A DNA stretch of 64,000 nt from CAIWHR01 sp963726775 (GTDB lineage Bacteria; Pseudomonadota; Gammaproteobacteria; Burkholderiales; Casimicrobiaceae). Both the position numbers and the translations under genes were made by a program. The stretch spans positions 1 to 64,000 of the forward strand of contig CAVSDL010000008.1 in the NCBI GenBank assembly GCA_963726775.1, read 5' to 3'. Shown in pieces: positions 17,664 through 26,811 of this stretch; position 1 is the stretch's first letter, and each line of letters starts with the position of its first letter. The notes under the pieces are model-generated. The model did not search any database. It saw only the letters and a list, made by a program, of their open reading frames with translations, and was not told the origin of the DNA.

Positions 17664-18494
17664 ATGATCACCGGACGATCGGTCGCCGCGACGGCGGGGG
17701 CGGGCCCGCTCGCCGCCCGGCAACGCGCGCTGTTCGTGTCGCTGTTGTCGTTGCTGGTCATTGCGGCGTGGGTGGCGCTCTGGCTGTGGAACGCCAGTCC
17801 CTATGGCCGTTACCTGGAGCACGGCGGGTGGGGCGAAGCCGGCGTTCTTGGACCGCTGTGCCGGGCCGTGCCGCAGGGCGAGTTCGTCGTCCCGGCGATC
17901 CTGCATGCGCTGAGCTGGGTCCTGATGGTGGCGGCGATGATGCTGCCGACCACCTATCCGCTGCTCGAAATGTTCCGGCGCGTGACCGGCGCACGGCCTG
18001 ACGCCGGCACGCTCACGGCGGTGGTGGTGCTCGGTTTTTTTGTCGCCTGGCTTGCTTTCGGCGTGTTCGCGCACGTGGCCGACGCGGCGCTGCAATGGGC
18101 CGCCGCGCGCTCCGCGTGGTTCGCTGCCTCCGGCTGGACGTTGGGCGCGGCGGTCCTGGCGACCGCCGGCGTGTTCCAGTTCAGCGCGCTCAAGTACCGC
18201 TGCCTCGAGGAGTGCCGGACGCCATTCGCTTTCGTCGGCGCGCGCTGGCATGGCCGGTCGCCGAAACGTGACGCGTTCCGGATCGGCCTCGACCACGGCC
18301 TCTCTTGCGTCGGCTGCTGCTGGGCGTTGATGCTGGTCATGTTCGTTGTCGGCATCGGCAGCGTAGGCTGGATGCTGGCGCTGGCGGCGGTGATGGCGGC
18401 GGAAAAGAACCTCCCCGGCGGCCGGCGCCTGCGGACGCCCCTGGGACTGGGCCTGATCGGCTGGGCCGGCGCCATGGTGATCGCCAACGTCTGA
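17664..18494 (+). CDS. DUF2182 predicted metal-binding integral membrane protein
   Basis: A 276-residue protein with about six membrane helices. Helix-associated motifs are WVLMVAAMMLPTTYPLL (Met-rich), QFSALKYRCLEECRTPF and GLDHGLSCVGCCWALM. The last two give paired cysteines plus a His at a membrane face, hence the family description as metal-binding. The role is unknown. With DUF1326 immediately upstream, a membrane-plus-soluble pair handling a metal or a thiol compound is a reasonable guess but only a guess. The N-terminal 20 residues before the first helix may be overextended. Confidence 0.8.
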   Translation: MITGRSVAATAGAGPLAARQRALFVSLLSLLVIAAWVALWLWNASPYGRYLEHGGWGEAGVLGPLCRAVPQGEFVVPAILHALSWVLMVAAMMLPTTYPLLEMFRRVTGARPDAGTLTAVVVLGFFVAWLAFGVFAHVADAALQWAAARSAWFAASGWTLGAAVLATAGVFQFSALKYRCLEECRTPFAFVGARWHGRSPKRDAFRIGLDHGLSCVGCCWALMLVMFVVGIGSVGWMLALAAVMAAEKNLPGGRRLRTPLGLGLIGWAGAMVIANV

Positions 18495-18773
18495 CGCGGA
18501 TACGCGGGGCTCCCGCTCAATCCGAGCGACCCGTTGCAGCTGCCCCCCGCGGGGTCACCGCTCGGACCGGCGCCCGCCCGCTGCCGGCCGGTGCGGTGTC
18601 GCGGCGCCGCAACGCCCACTCCTGCGCGCCCGCATTTTTCATAGCCATCGAGGTCGAATCGCCCCATAATTCGCGCCGTTCCATCCTGGCGTCACGGGCT
18701 GCCCGTCGGCGCTACCCGCCCGATGACGGCGCGGGCATGCCGGATGGCCGTCTCCAGTCGAGGACCCGACCCC

Positions 18774-21026
18774 ATGAAGTTCCGTTTCCCGATCGTCATC
18801 ATCGACGAGGACTTTCGCTCCGAGAACACGTCCGGGCTCGGCATCCGCGCACTGGCGGAGGCGATCGAAAAGGAAGGGATGGAGGTGCTGGGCGTCACCA
18901 GCTACGGCGACCTGTCGCAGTTCGCGCAGCAGCAAAGCCGCGCCTCCGCGTTCATCCTGTCGATCGACGACGAGGAATTCACGCCCGGCCCCGAACTCGA
19001 TCCGGCGGTGCTGAACCTGCGCAAGTTCATCGAGGAGATCCGGTTCAAGAACTCCGAGATCCCGATCTACCTGTACGGCGAGACGCGCACGTCGCGGCAC
19101 ATTCCGAACGATGTCCTGCGCGAGCTGCACGGATTCATTCACATGTTCGAGGACACGCCGGAGTTCGTCGCGCGGCACATCATTCGCGAAACCAAGGCGT
19201 ACCTCGATTCGCTCGCGCCGCCGTTCTTCCGGGCGCTGGTCGACTACGCCCAGGACGGCTCGTACTCGTGGCACTGCCCGGGCCACTCGGGCGGCGTTGC
19301 CTTCCTGAAAAGCCCGGTCGGCCAGATGTTCCACCAGTTCTTCGGCGAGAACATGCTGCGGGCCGACGTCTGCAATTCCGTCGACGAACTGGGACAGCTG
19401 CTCGACCACTCCGGCCCCGTCGCGGCGGCCGAGCGCAACGCGGCACGCATCTTCAACGCGGACCATTGTTTCTTCGTCACCAACGGCACGTCGACCTCCA
19501 ATAAGATGGTATGGCATGCGAACGTGGCGCCGAACGACATCGTCGTCGTCGATCGCAACTGCCACGTGTCGATTCTGCACGCGATCACGATGACCGGCGC
19601 GATTCCCGTATTCCTGCGGCCCACGCGCAACCATCTCGGGATCATCGGCCCGATCCCGCTCGACGAATTCAGGCCCGAGAGCATCCAGAAGCGCATCGAG
19701 GCCAATCCTTTCGCGCGCGAAGTGAAGAACAAGAAGCCGCGGATTCTCACGCTGACGCAGAGCACGTACGACGGCATTGCCTACAACGTCGAGATGCTGA
19801 AGCAGACGCTGGGGAGCAGCATCGAGACGCTGCACTTCGACGAGGCGTGGCTGCCGCACGCGACGTTTCACGAGTTCTACAAGGACATGCACGCGATCGG
19901 CAAGGACCGCCCGCGCAGCAAGGACGCGATGATCTTCGCGACGCACTCGACGCACAAGCTGCTGGCCGGCATTTCGCAGGCATCGCAGATCATCGTGCAG
20001 GAGTCGCAAACGCGGAAGCTGGATCGCCACATATTCAACGAGGCGTACCTGATGCACACCTCGACATCACCGCAGTACGCGATCATCGCTTCCTGCGACG
20101 TGTCGGCGGCGATGATGGAGCCGCCGGGCGGCACGGCCCTGGTCGAGGAGTCGATCATCGAGGCACTCGATTTCCGCCGTGCGATGCGCAAGGTCGACGA
20201 CGAATGGGGCAAGGACTGGTGGTTCAAGGTCTGGGGCCCGGAACGCCTGGCTCCGGAAGGCATGGGCAAGCGCGAGGACTGGCTGCTGCGCGCGAACGAA
20301 AGGTGGCATGGTTTCGGCGACCTCGCGCCGGGCTTCAACATCCTCGACCCGATCAAAGCGACGATCATCACGCCGGGGCTCGACGTGTCGGGCAAGTTCG
20401 CGAAGACCGGCATTCCGGCGTCGATCGTCACCCGGTTCCTGGCCGAGCACGGCGTCATCGTGGAGAAGACCGGGCTCTACTCGTTCTTCATCATGTTCAC
20501 CATCGGCATCACGAAGGGCCGATGGAACACGCTGGTGACCGCGCTGCAGCAGTTCAAGGACGATTACGACAAGAACCAGCCTCTGTGGAAGATCCTGCCG
20601 GAGTTCGTGGCCAGGCATCCGAAATACGAGCGTGTGGGCCTGCGCGACCTTTGCCAGCAGATCCATGACATGTACAAGGCGAACGATGTGGCGCGCGTGA
20701 CGACGGAGATGTACCTGTCGGACATGGAGCCGGCGATGAAGCCTTCCGATGCGTTCGCCTGCATGGCGCACCGCGAAATCGACCGCGTCGAGATCGACAA
20801 TCTGGAGGGGCGCATCACGAGCGTGCTGCTGACGCCGTATCCACCGGGGATCCCGCTGCTGATTCCAGGGGAGCGCTTCAACCGCACCATCGTCGAGTAC
20901 CTGAAGTTCGCGCGGACGTTCAACGCGCAGTTCCCCGGCTTCGACACCGACATCCACGGCCTCGTGGAAGAGGAGGTGGCGGACGGCAAGGTGCGCTACT
21001 ACATGGACTGCGTGCGGCCGCGGTGA
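18774..21026 (+). CDS. Orn/Lys/Arg decarboxylase, class III PLP enzyme
   Basis: A 750-residue inducible-type basic amino acid decarboxylase. Domains in order: an N-terminal receiver-like wing domain (PIVIIDEDFRSENTSGLGIR, about 1-130), the PLP-binding fold type I core, and a C-terminal domain. The PLP lysine is Lys395 in THSTHKLLAG, and SWHCPGHSGGVAF and FVTNGTSTSNK are further active-site blocks. Which of arginine, lysine or ornithine is used cannot be read with certainty; related betaproteobacterial proteins are usually called arginine/lysine/ornithine decarboxylase. ATG 18774 starts exactly at the wing domain, whereas an ATG at 18723 would add unmatched residues. The 279 bp upstream show no other gene. 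Amine production may serve acid resistance or polyamine synthesis. Confidence 0.92.
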   Translation: MKFRFPIVIIDEDFRSENTSGLGIRALAEAIEKEGMEVLGVTSYGDLSQFAQQQSRASAFILSIDDEEFTPGPELDPAVLNLRKFIEEIRFKNSEIPIYLYGETRTSRHIPNDVLRELHGFIHMFEDTPEFVARHIIRETKAYLDSLAPPFFRALVDYAQDGSYSWHCPGHSGGVAFLKSPVGQMFHQFFGENMLRADVCNSVDELGQLLDHSGPVAAAERNAARIFNADHCFFVTNGTSTSNKMVWHANVAPNDIVVVDRNCHVSILHAITMTGAIPVFLRPTRNHLGIIGPIPLDEFRPESIQKRIEANPFAREVKNKKPRILTLTQSTYDGIAYNVEMLKQTLGSSIETLHFDEAWLPHATFHEFYKDMHAIGKDRPRSKDAMIFATHSTHKLLAGISQASQIIVQESQTRKLDRHIFNEAYLMHTSTSPQYAIIASCDVSAAMMEPPGGTALVEESIIEALDFRRAMRKVDDEWGKDWWFKVWGPERLAPEGMGKREDWLLRANERWHGFGDLAPGFNILDPIKATIITPGLDVSGKFAKTGIPASIVTRFLAEHGVIVEKTGLYSFFIMFTIGITKGRWNTLVTALQQFKDDYDKNQPLWKILPEFVARHPKYERVGLRDLCQQIHDMYKANDVARVTTEMYLSDMEPAMKPSDAFACMAHREIDRVEIDNLEGRITSVLLTPYPPGIPLLIPGERFNRTIVEYLKFARTFNAQFPGFDTDIHGLVEEEVADGKVRYYMDCVRPR

Positions 21027-21123
21027 CCCCCCGCGAATGAGTGTCGACAGGGGGTGCCGGGGCTGGATGCATTCCGGCCGGTAGCCACGTCATCGACCGC
21101 ACCCGCCGGGGCATGAACCGGTT

Positions 21124-21148
21124 GCTCCCGGGGGTCGTCCCCGGGAGC
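21124..21148. terminator. Hairpin between convergent genes
   Basis: GCTCCCGGGG and CCCCGGGAGC form a perfect 10-bp stem with a five-base loop in the 181-bp gap between the decarboxylase (plus) and pta (minus). It lacks a T run on either side, so it is only a plausible bidirectional terminator. Confidence 0.5.
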
Positions 21149-21207
21149 GGAATGACTCGGTCGAGGGATCCGCGGAGCGGAGGAAATCGGAAACGCCGCG
21201 CGAGCGG

Positions 21208-22209
21208 CTACGCTGCCGCGGCGGCGGGCTGCGCCTTCGCGACGGGCTTCGCTTCGCCTTTGGCGGCATGTTCGATCGCCGACACCATCAGCGACGCGAG
21301 CAGGCAGGAGGCCATCCGCATTTCCATCGAATCGGTACGCCCCGGCACGACGACGGGAATTCTGGCGCCCAGCACGATGCCCGCCGCGAAGCCGCCGGTG
21401 AGACCGATCAACGTCCGCAGCACCATCGAAGCGGCTTCCATGGTGGGCGCGATCAGAACGTCGGGGTGTCCGGCAATCCGGGACTTGACGCCGTTGGCGC
21501 GTGCGGCATCGCCCGAAAGCGCGCTGTCCGCGGTGAGCGGGCCGTCGACGATCGCGCCAGGAAACATCCCCTGCGCGGCCATGGCGGTCAGCGCAGCGGC
21601 GTCGCCGGTCGACGCGAACGCCGGCGTCACGACGTCCATCGCCGCGAGCAGCGCCACGTTCGGCGTCGCGATCCCGAGCGCGGCCGCGAGACCGATCGTG
21701 TTGACCACGATGTCCTTTTTCGCGGCGAGGTTCGGTGCGATGTTGAGCAGCGCGTCGGCCACCAGAATGCCATTCGGCCGACCCGGCAAGTCGAGAAAAG
21801 AGGCGTGCGACAACCGGTAGGGGGTTCGCAGTCCCGAGTCGGGTGCCGCTACGTGCGCGAGCAGGTCGCCGTCACCCATGTTGCCCTTGACCAGTGCCGA
21901 GACCTGGCCGTTGCGGGCGATTTCGACCGCACGGGCGCCGGCTGCTCCCGGCGCATCGGGAGTGTCGACGATCATCAGCCGCGAAATGTCCAGGCCGGCC
22001 TTGGCGGCGGCATCGCGGATACGGCCTTCCGGACCCACCAGCAGCGGCGCCAGGTAGCCGGCAAAGGCGCCCGAAAGGGCCATTTGCAGCGCATCGCTGT
22101 CGCACGGATAGACAAACGCCGCCGGCAGCGGCGGCATCATCCTGACCTTCTCGACGAGGCGCTGGAACTGAGGGTGCGAAGGCATTTCGGGAGGGTGGCA
22201 AGCCCCCAT
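21208..22209 (-). CDS. pta: Phosphate acetyltransferase (phosphotransacetylase family)
   Basis: A 333-residue single-domain phosphate acetyl/butyryltransferase. GNMGDGDLLAHV, RLSHASFLDLPGRPNGILVADALLNIAPN and KSRIAGHPDVLIAPTMEAASMVL are family blocks, and the acyl-phosphate site lies in the last third. In this neighbourhood the natural role is to turn the acetyl phosphate released by Xsc into acetyl-CoA, closing the taurine pathway. It lies downstream of tauC on the same strand, after a 321-bp gap. The start is uncertain: ATG 22209 has GGAGAG upstream, while ATG 22185 begins closer to the family consensus. The Ala/Lys-rich C-terminal tail (last 18 residues) is an extension. Confidence 0.88.
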   Translation of the reverse strand: MGACHPPEMPSHPQFQRLVEKVRMMPPLPAAFVYPCDSDALQMALSGAFAGYLAPLLVGPEGRIRDAAAKAGLDISRLMIVDTPDAPGAAGARAVEIARNGQVSALVKGNMGDGDLLAHVAAPDSGLRTPYRLSHASFLDLPGRPNGILVADALLNIAPNLAAKKDIVVNTIGLAAALGIATPNVALLAAMDVVTPAFASTGDAAALTAMAAQGMFPGAIVDGPLTADSALSGDAARANGVKSRIAGHPDVLIAPTMEAASMVLRTLIGLTGGFAAGIVLGARIPVVVPGRTDSMEMRMASCLLASLMVSAIEHAAKGEAKPVAKAQPAAAAA

Positions 22210-22530
22210 GACTCTGTCAACTCTCCGCCGATGGAAGGCGGACGGCGGTGCCCGCGCGGCCGACGGACGTTGGGGAGGGTCCGCGGCCGGGGAGCCGGCG
22301 GGCTCGCGGCGGGTTCCGCTCGCTGCCGCGAAGTTGGCCCGGCGCCCATGGCGTCGTCCCTATTGCAAGCCATGCCGTTGCCGCTCGACTTCCCTCAACG
22401 TCCGGAGGCCGCACACGCCGCGATGCTGGAAATCCACGGCCCGTTGAATCAAGGACTTGCGGAGGGTGGCGGCGTCACCGCGGGTTCAATCCCGATTATT
22501 CGCATCGGACGCCTTGAAAAACGAACCGCG
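22210..22530. other. Gene-free gap between tauC and pta
   Basis: No frame here resembles a known protein and codon pattern is not convincing in any frame. A GGGTTCAATCCC segment near 22480 mimics a tRNA T-loop, but no acceptor or anticodon arm can be built around it. A promoter for pta could lie here; none is obvious. Confidence 0.5.
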
Positions 22531-23349
22531 CTAGACCTTTCCTTTCCACGGCACGACCAGCCGTTCGACGTACCGCATCAGGAGGTCGAAGAGGTAGGCG
22601 ACGGCGCCGATGACCACGATGCCCATGATCACGATGTCGGTCCGCAGGAAATTCGAGGCGTTCAGCACCATCTGGCCGAGCCCGTGGGTGGCGGCGACCA
22701 TCTCGGCCGCGACCAGTGTCGTCCAGCCGAATCCGATCGAGATGCGCATCGCGGTCAGGATCTCCGGCATCGCCGCCGGAATGATCACGTGTCGTATCAC
22801 CTGCCACTTCGACGCGCCCATCGAATACGCGGCGTGGATCTGCTCCTGCGCCACCGAGCGGACGCCCGCCCGAGCACTCATCGCCAGCGGCGCGAAGCAG
22901 GCGAGGTAGATCAGCAGGACCTTCGACAGCTCGTCGATGCCGAACCAGATCACGATCAGCGGCAGGTACGCGAGAGGAGGCAGCGGCCGATAGAATTCGA
23001 TCGGCGGATCGAAGATGCCGCGTGCGATCCTGGACACGCCCATGGCGATGCCGACGGGTATCGCCGTCACACACGCCGCGAGGAACGCGGTGAACACGCG
23101 AAACATCGACCAGCCGAAGTGCGTCGCCAGCGGCGCGTCGGTGAGTTGTCCCATCGCGGACTCGTAGAGCCGCGTGAACACGGTTTCGGGCGTGGGCAGG
23201 AACAGCGGCGGCAGCCATCGCAGGTGGCTCGCCAGCCACCACAGAGCAAACAGGCCGGCCATCGTGACGACGCTGATCAATGTGCTGCGGCCCTCGCCGG
23301 GTGTCGAGTAGCTCGACGTCCGGGGTTGCGGATTGCCGTTCGCGGCCAT
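22531..23349 (-). CDS. tauC: Taurine ABC transporter permease TauC
   Basis: The membrane subunit of a taurine/sulfonate/nitrate-type importer, 272 residues with about six helices. The cytoplasmic EAA-like loop that contacts the ATPase reads EQIHAAYSMGASKWQVIRHV, and FYRPLPPLAYLPLIVIWFGI is typical of the SsuC/TauC family. The start is two bases after the tauB stop, so the two are translated together. The substrate is taken from context: tpa, ald, xsc and pta surround it. Confidence 0.9.
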   Translation of the reverse strand: MAANGNPQPRTSSYSTPGEGRSTLISVVTMAGLFALWWLASHLRWLPPLFLPTPETVFTRLYESAMGQLTDAPLATHFGWSMFRVFTAFLAACVTAIPVGIAMGVSRIARGIFDPPIEFYRPLPPLAYLPLIVIWFGIDELSKVLLIYLACFAPLAMSARAGVRSVAQEQIHAAYSMGASKWQVIRHVIIPAAMPEILTAMRISIGFGWTTLVAAEMVAATHGLGQMVLNASNFLRTDIVIMGIVVIGAVAYLFDLLMRYVERLVVPWKGKV

Positions 23350-23351
23350 GG

Positions 23352-24155
23352 CTATCGGGCAGTCGCGGCGACATCCGCTCGCGGTTCGCGATGCAGGATC
23401 ACCGCCAGCACTTCCTCGCGGACGCGAATGAAATCCGGCGACGACTTGACCGCGCGCGCGTCGCGGGTCGCGATGAAGCGCCGGCCGAAATCGAGCTGGT
23501 ACTCGTGCGAAATCTTCCCCGGACGCGGCGTCATCACGACCAGGTGCGTGGCGAGGAAGAGCGCCTCCTCGACGCTGTGCGTGATGAAGAAGCACATCTT
23601 GCCCGTGCGGTGCCAGACGTCGAGGATCAGCTCCTGGATCGCCTCGCGGGTGAACGCGTCCAGCGCCCCCAGCGGCTCGTCCATCAGCAAGAGCTCGGGA
23701 TCGGACGCGAGCGCGCGGGCGATGCCGACGCGCTGCTGCATGCCGCCCGAGAGCTCGTAGATCGCCCGTCCCGCGAAATCCTCGAGACCGACGAGGCGGA
23801 GCTTCTCCAGCGCGATGCTCCGGCGCTCCGACGACGACACCCCGCGCATCCGCAACCCGAATTCGACGTTGTCGGCGACGTTGAGCCAGGGCATCAGCGC
23901 GTGCTTCTGGAAGACGACACCGCGGTCGGCGCCGGGACCCGTGACCGGCTTGCCGTCGAGCAGGATGTTCCCGTCCGTCGGCGGCAGAAAGCCGGCGATG
24001 CAGGAGAGCAAGGTCGTCTTGCCGCAGCCGGAGGCTCCGATGGCGACGACGAACTCGCCGTCGCGGATCGCAAGGTTCACGTTCGACAACGCGTCGACCG
24101 TGCCGGACTTGGTCGCGTAGCGGACGCCCAGATGGCTGATGTCGAGCGTCGGCAC
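23352..24155 (-). CDS. tauB: Taurine ABC transporter ATP-binding protein TauB
   Basis: A 267-residue ABC ATPase of the nitrate/sulfonate/taurine family. Walker A is GASGCGKTTLL, the Q-loop VVFQKHALMPW, the signature ELSGGMQQRVGIARAL, Walker B LLLMDEPLGALD, and the switch His lies in FFITHSVEEA. It energises import through TauC. The C-terminal 40 residues form the short extension usual in TauB/SsuB. It lies 97 bp downstream of tauA, after a strong hairpin. Confidence 0.93.
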   Translation of the reverse strand: MPTLDISHLGVRYATKSGTVDALSNVNLAIRDGEFVVAIGASGCGKTTLLSCIAGFLPPTDGNILLDGKPVTGPGADRGVVFQKHALMPWLNVADNVEFGLRMRGVSSSERRSIALEKLRLVGLEDFAGRAIYELSGGMQQRVGIARALASDPELLLMDEPLGALDAFTREAIQELILDVWHRTGKMCFFITHSVEEALFLATHLVVMTPRPGKISHEYQLDFGRRFIATRDARAVKSSPDFIRVREEVLAVILHREPRADVAATAR

Positions 24156-24183
24156 GGGCGAAACCGGATGTGGACAAGAAGAC

Positions 24184-24214
24184 GGCGGCGCCGGCCTTGC
24201 GAGCGGGCGCCGCC
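24184..24214 (-). promoter_or_regulatory. Intercistronic hairpin between tauA and tauB
   Basis: GGCGGCGCC (24184-24192) and GGCGCCGCC (24206-24214) form a perfect 9-bp stem just after the tauA stop (24253). Hairpins at this position in binding-protein operons commonly stabilise the upstream mRNA so that more periplasmic protein than membrane protein is made. There is no T run, so full termination is unlikely. Confidence 0.5.
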
Positions 24215-24252
24215 GCGAAGGGGCGGTCGGTCGGGCGTGCCGACCAAGCCGC

Positions 24253-25248
24253 CTATTTCATCGCGCCCTGCGCGAACGCCGGGTTGACCGACTTGCTGTA
24301 GTCCGGAACCAGTTGCTGGATGCGGCCTTCGTCCTTGAGGAACTTGGCCGTTTCGGTCAGCGCCTTGGCCGCGCCGCCGTTGGCACCGCCGCCCAGCCAT
24401 GCCGGACCTGCCTGGTCCGCGAGGCTGGGGAAGCCATACAGCGCCATCGCATCGGCGACGTCCTCGGGCTTGCCACCCGACCATTTCGCCACGGCGGCGA
24501 CCTTCGCCGCGTCGCCGGTCCACGCCTTGGAGTTGGCGCGGTAGTCGGCGTCGGCCTTCGCGATCGCCTTGACCATTGCCGTCATGAACTGCGGGTTCTC
24601 GGCGGCGAATTTCTTGGAGACGATCAGACCGTCGAACGTGCACTTGCCCTTCTTGCACAGTTCGCCGGACGTGACGATCACCTTGCCGTTCTTCTTGACG
24701 GTGGAGAGCACCGGATCCCAGATGAACGTGGCGTCGAGGTCGCCGCGGCCCCACGCGGCGGCGATCTCGGGCGGCCGCATGTTGAGCACCTGCACGTCGC
24801 CGCGCTTCAGCCCGGCGAGTTCCATCGCATAGAGCAGGTGAAAGTGCGTCGTCGAGACGAACGGGACGCCGACCTTCTTGCCCTTGAGGTCGGCGACCGT
24901 GTTGATGTTGCTGCCGTTGCGCGCGACGAGCGCCTCGGCGGCCGCGATGTCCTCGAGAATCCAGAACAGTTCGACATCCATCCCCTGGCTGATCGCGGTG
25001 GCGACACCCGCCGAGCCGACCTCTCCGATCGCGACGTCGCCCGAGGCCATGGCGCGGATCACGTCGCCGCCGCCGCCGAACTGCCGCCAGTTGATCTTGT
25101 AGCCGGTTGCCTTCTCGATCTCGCCGGTCTGCTGCACCCAGCGGAACGGATTCATCATGTCCTGGTACGCGAACGTCACAGTCTTCTGCGCCCAGGCCGG
25201 CAGCGATGATGCCAATGCCAAAGCCATGCCAACAATCAAACGTTTCAT
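24253..25248 (-). CDS. tauA: Taurine-binding periplasmic protein TauA
   Basis: A 331-residue solute-binding protein of the nitrate/taurine type. The first 21 residues are a signal peptide (hydrophobic GMALALASSLPAWA, likely cleavage after AWA). Ligand-region blocks are GGGGDVIRAMASGDVAIGEV and ILEDIAAAEALVARNG, similar in layout to E. coli TauA. Two cysteines near residue 200 (LCKKGKC) could form a disulfide. It heads the transporter part of the minus-strand unit and lies 75 bp after tpa, consistent with co-transcription. Confidence 0.92.
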   Translation of the reverse strand: MKRLIVGMALALASSLPAWAQKTVTFAYQDMMNPFRWVQQTGEIEKATGYKINWRQFGGGGDVIRAMASGDVAIGEVGSAGVATAISQGMDVELFWILEDIAAAEALVARNGSNINTVADLKGKKVGVPFVSTTHFHLLYAMELAGLKRGDVQVLNMRPPEIAAAWGRGDLDATFIWDPVLSTVKKNGKVIVTSGELCKKGKCTFDGLIVSKKFAAENPQFMTAMVKAIAKADADYRANSKAWTGDAAKVAAVAKWSGGKPEDVADAMALYGFPSLADQAGPAWLGGGANGGAAKALTETAKFLKDEGRIQQLVPDYSKSVNPAFAQGAMK

Positions 25249-25323
25249 GCTTGCTCCCCTGTGAAAAGCCGCTGAACGCGGCCGGCGGCGCTCAGCCGGC
25301 GCCGCGCGGCGTACGTGTTGAAG

Positions 25324-26667
25324 TTACAGTGCCGCGAGCGTCCTGCGCAAGACGTCCGCGATCATATCGATATGTGATTTTTCCGCGATCAGCGGCGGCG
25401 CGATGAGCAAGGAGTCGCCGGTCGTCTTGAGATGCAGCCCGCCATCGAACAACGTTTTCTGCAGCGCGTGGCCGCGCGCACCCGGTCCGCCCGCCGGGTG
25501 GACGTCGATCGTGCCGAACATTCCATAGCCGCGGATGTCGGCGATGGCCGGCAGGCCCTTCAGCGAGAACAGCGCGTCGAGGAAGTGGGGCGAAAGCTCG
25601 CGGCCGCGCTCGAACAGGCCCTCGTTCCGGTAGATGTCGAGCGTGGCGAGCCCCGCCGCGCACGGTCCGGGGTGGCCCGAATAGGTGTAGCCGTGGAAGA
25701 ACTCGATCGCTCCTTCCGGCGCTGCCGCCATGATCGTGTCGTGGATGCGCTCGCTGATCGCGACCGCGCCCATCGGCTGCGCGCCGTTGGTGATTCCCTT
25801 CGCCATCGTCATGACGTCGGGTGTGACGCCGAAGCTCTGCGCGGCGAAGGCCTGCCCGGTACGACCGAAGCCGCAGATCACCTCGTCGAAGATCAGCAGG
25901 ATTCCGTGCGCGTCGCAGATTTCGCGCAGACGCGCGAGGTAACCCTTGGGCGGCACCAGGCAGCCGGTGGATCCGGCGATCGGCTCGACGAAGCACGCGG
26001 CGATGTTTTCGGCCCCGTAGAGGTTCACGTAGCGCGTCAGGTCGTCGGCCAGCTCGGCGCCATGCGCGCCTTCGCCCCGGACGAAGAAATTCTCCTTGAG
26101 GTGCGTGTGCCGCATGTGGGCGATGCCCGGCAGCCCCGGACCGTATTTGCGCCGGTTGTTGACGAGGCCGGACAGCGAAACGCCGCCGAAATTGACGCCG
26201 TGGTAGGCGCGCTCCCGCGACACGAACACGTTGCGGCCGCCCTGTCCCCGCGCCTGGTGGTAGGCGAGCGCGACCTTCATCGCGGTGTCGACGGCCTCGG
26301 ATCCCGAATTGGTGAAGAAAATCCGGTTGAGATCGCCCGGCGTCAGTTCCGCGACGCGCGTCGCGAGCTCGAACTGCTTCGGATGCCCGCGCAGGAACGG
26401 CGGAACGAAATCGAGCTCGCGCATCTGCCTGCCGACGGCATCGGCGATCTCCTTCCGCCCGTGGCCGGCGTTGACGCAGAAAAGCCCCGACGACGCGTCG
26501 ATGATCTTCTCGCCGCGGTCATTCCAGTAATACATGCCTTCCGCGCGCACGACCATCTTCGGGTCGGCCTTGAAGTCGCGGTTCGGCGTGAACGGCATCC
26601 AGTATTCGTCGAGCGAGATGCGCTTCGACGCGGCCTGGTCATGGATCGTCAGTTCGGCATGGCCCAT
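25324..26667 (-). CDS. tpa: Taurine (omega-amino acid)-pyruvate aminotransferase
   Basis: A 447-residue class III PLP aminotransferase. The N-terminus (LDEYWMPFTPNRDFKADP) is like omega-amino acid/beta-alanine-pyruvate transaminases. FFTNSGSEAVDTAMKVA binds the cofactor phosphate, LLIFDEVICGFGRTG holds the PLP-ring Asp, and the PLP lysine is in MAKGITNGAQPMG. In this context it should transfer the amino group of taurine to pyruvate, giving sulfoacetaldehyde and alanine; beta-alanine would also be a chemically sensible substrate. ATG 26667 starts 15 residues before the conserved core; an ATG further upstream at 26787 would add an unmatched stretch. Ald, encoded divergently, would recycle the alanine. 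Confidence 0.87.
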   Translation of the reverse strand: MGHAELTIHDQAASKRISLDEYWMPFTPNRDFKADPKMVVRAEGMYYWNDRGEKIIDASSGLFCVNAGHGRKEIADAVGRQMRELDFVPPFLRGHPKQFELATRVAELTPGDLNRIFFTNSGSEAVDTAMKVALAYHQARGQGGRNVFVSRERAYHGVNFGGVSLSGLVNNRRKYGPGLPGIAHMRHTHLKENFFVRGEGAHGAELADDLTRYVNLYGAENIAACFVEPIAGSTGCLVPPKGYLARLREICDAHGILLIFDEVICGFGRTGQAFAAQSFGVTPDVMTMAKGITNGAQPMGAVAISERIHDTIMAAAPEGAIEFFHGYTYSGHPGPCAAGLATLDIYRNEGLFERGRELSPHFLDALFSLKGLPAIADIRGYGMFGTIDVHPAGGPGARGHALQKTLFDGGLHLKTTGDSLLIAPPLIAEKSHIDMIADVLRRTLAAL

Positions 26668-26811
26668 CGTGGTCTCCTGTTGCTGCGGCGCGGCGGATGC
26701 GATCGCCCGCGAGCCGTATTGGTCGGGACAGGACTGCAATCGTACACCTTCGAGGCGGGTGCACGGAACTGCCGGCGACAGGCGCAAGCGCCTCCAGCGC
26801 GCATCGCGCGC

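Noticed and set aside
22470..22500. tRNA-like T-loop GGGTTCAATCCC
   Set aside because: No matching acceptor, D or anticodon arms can be formed upstream.
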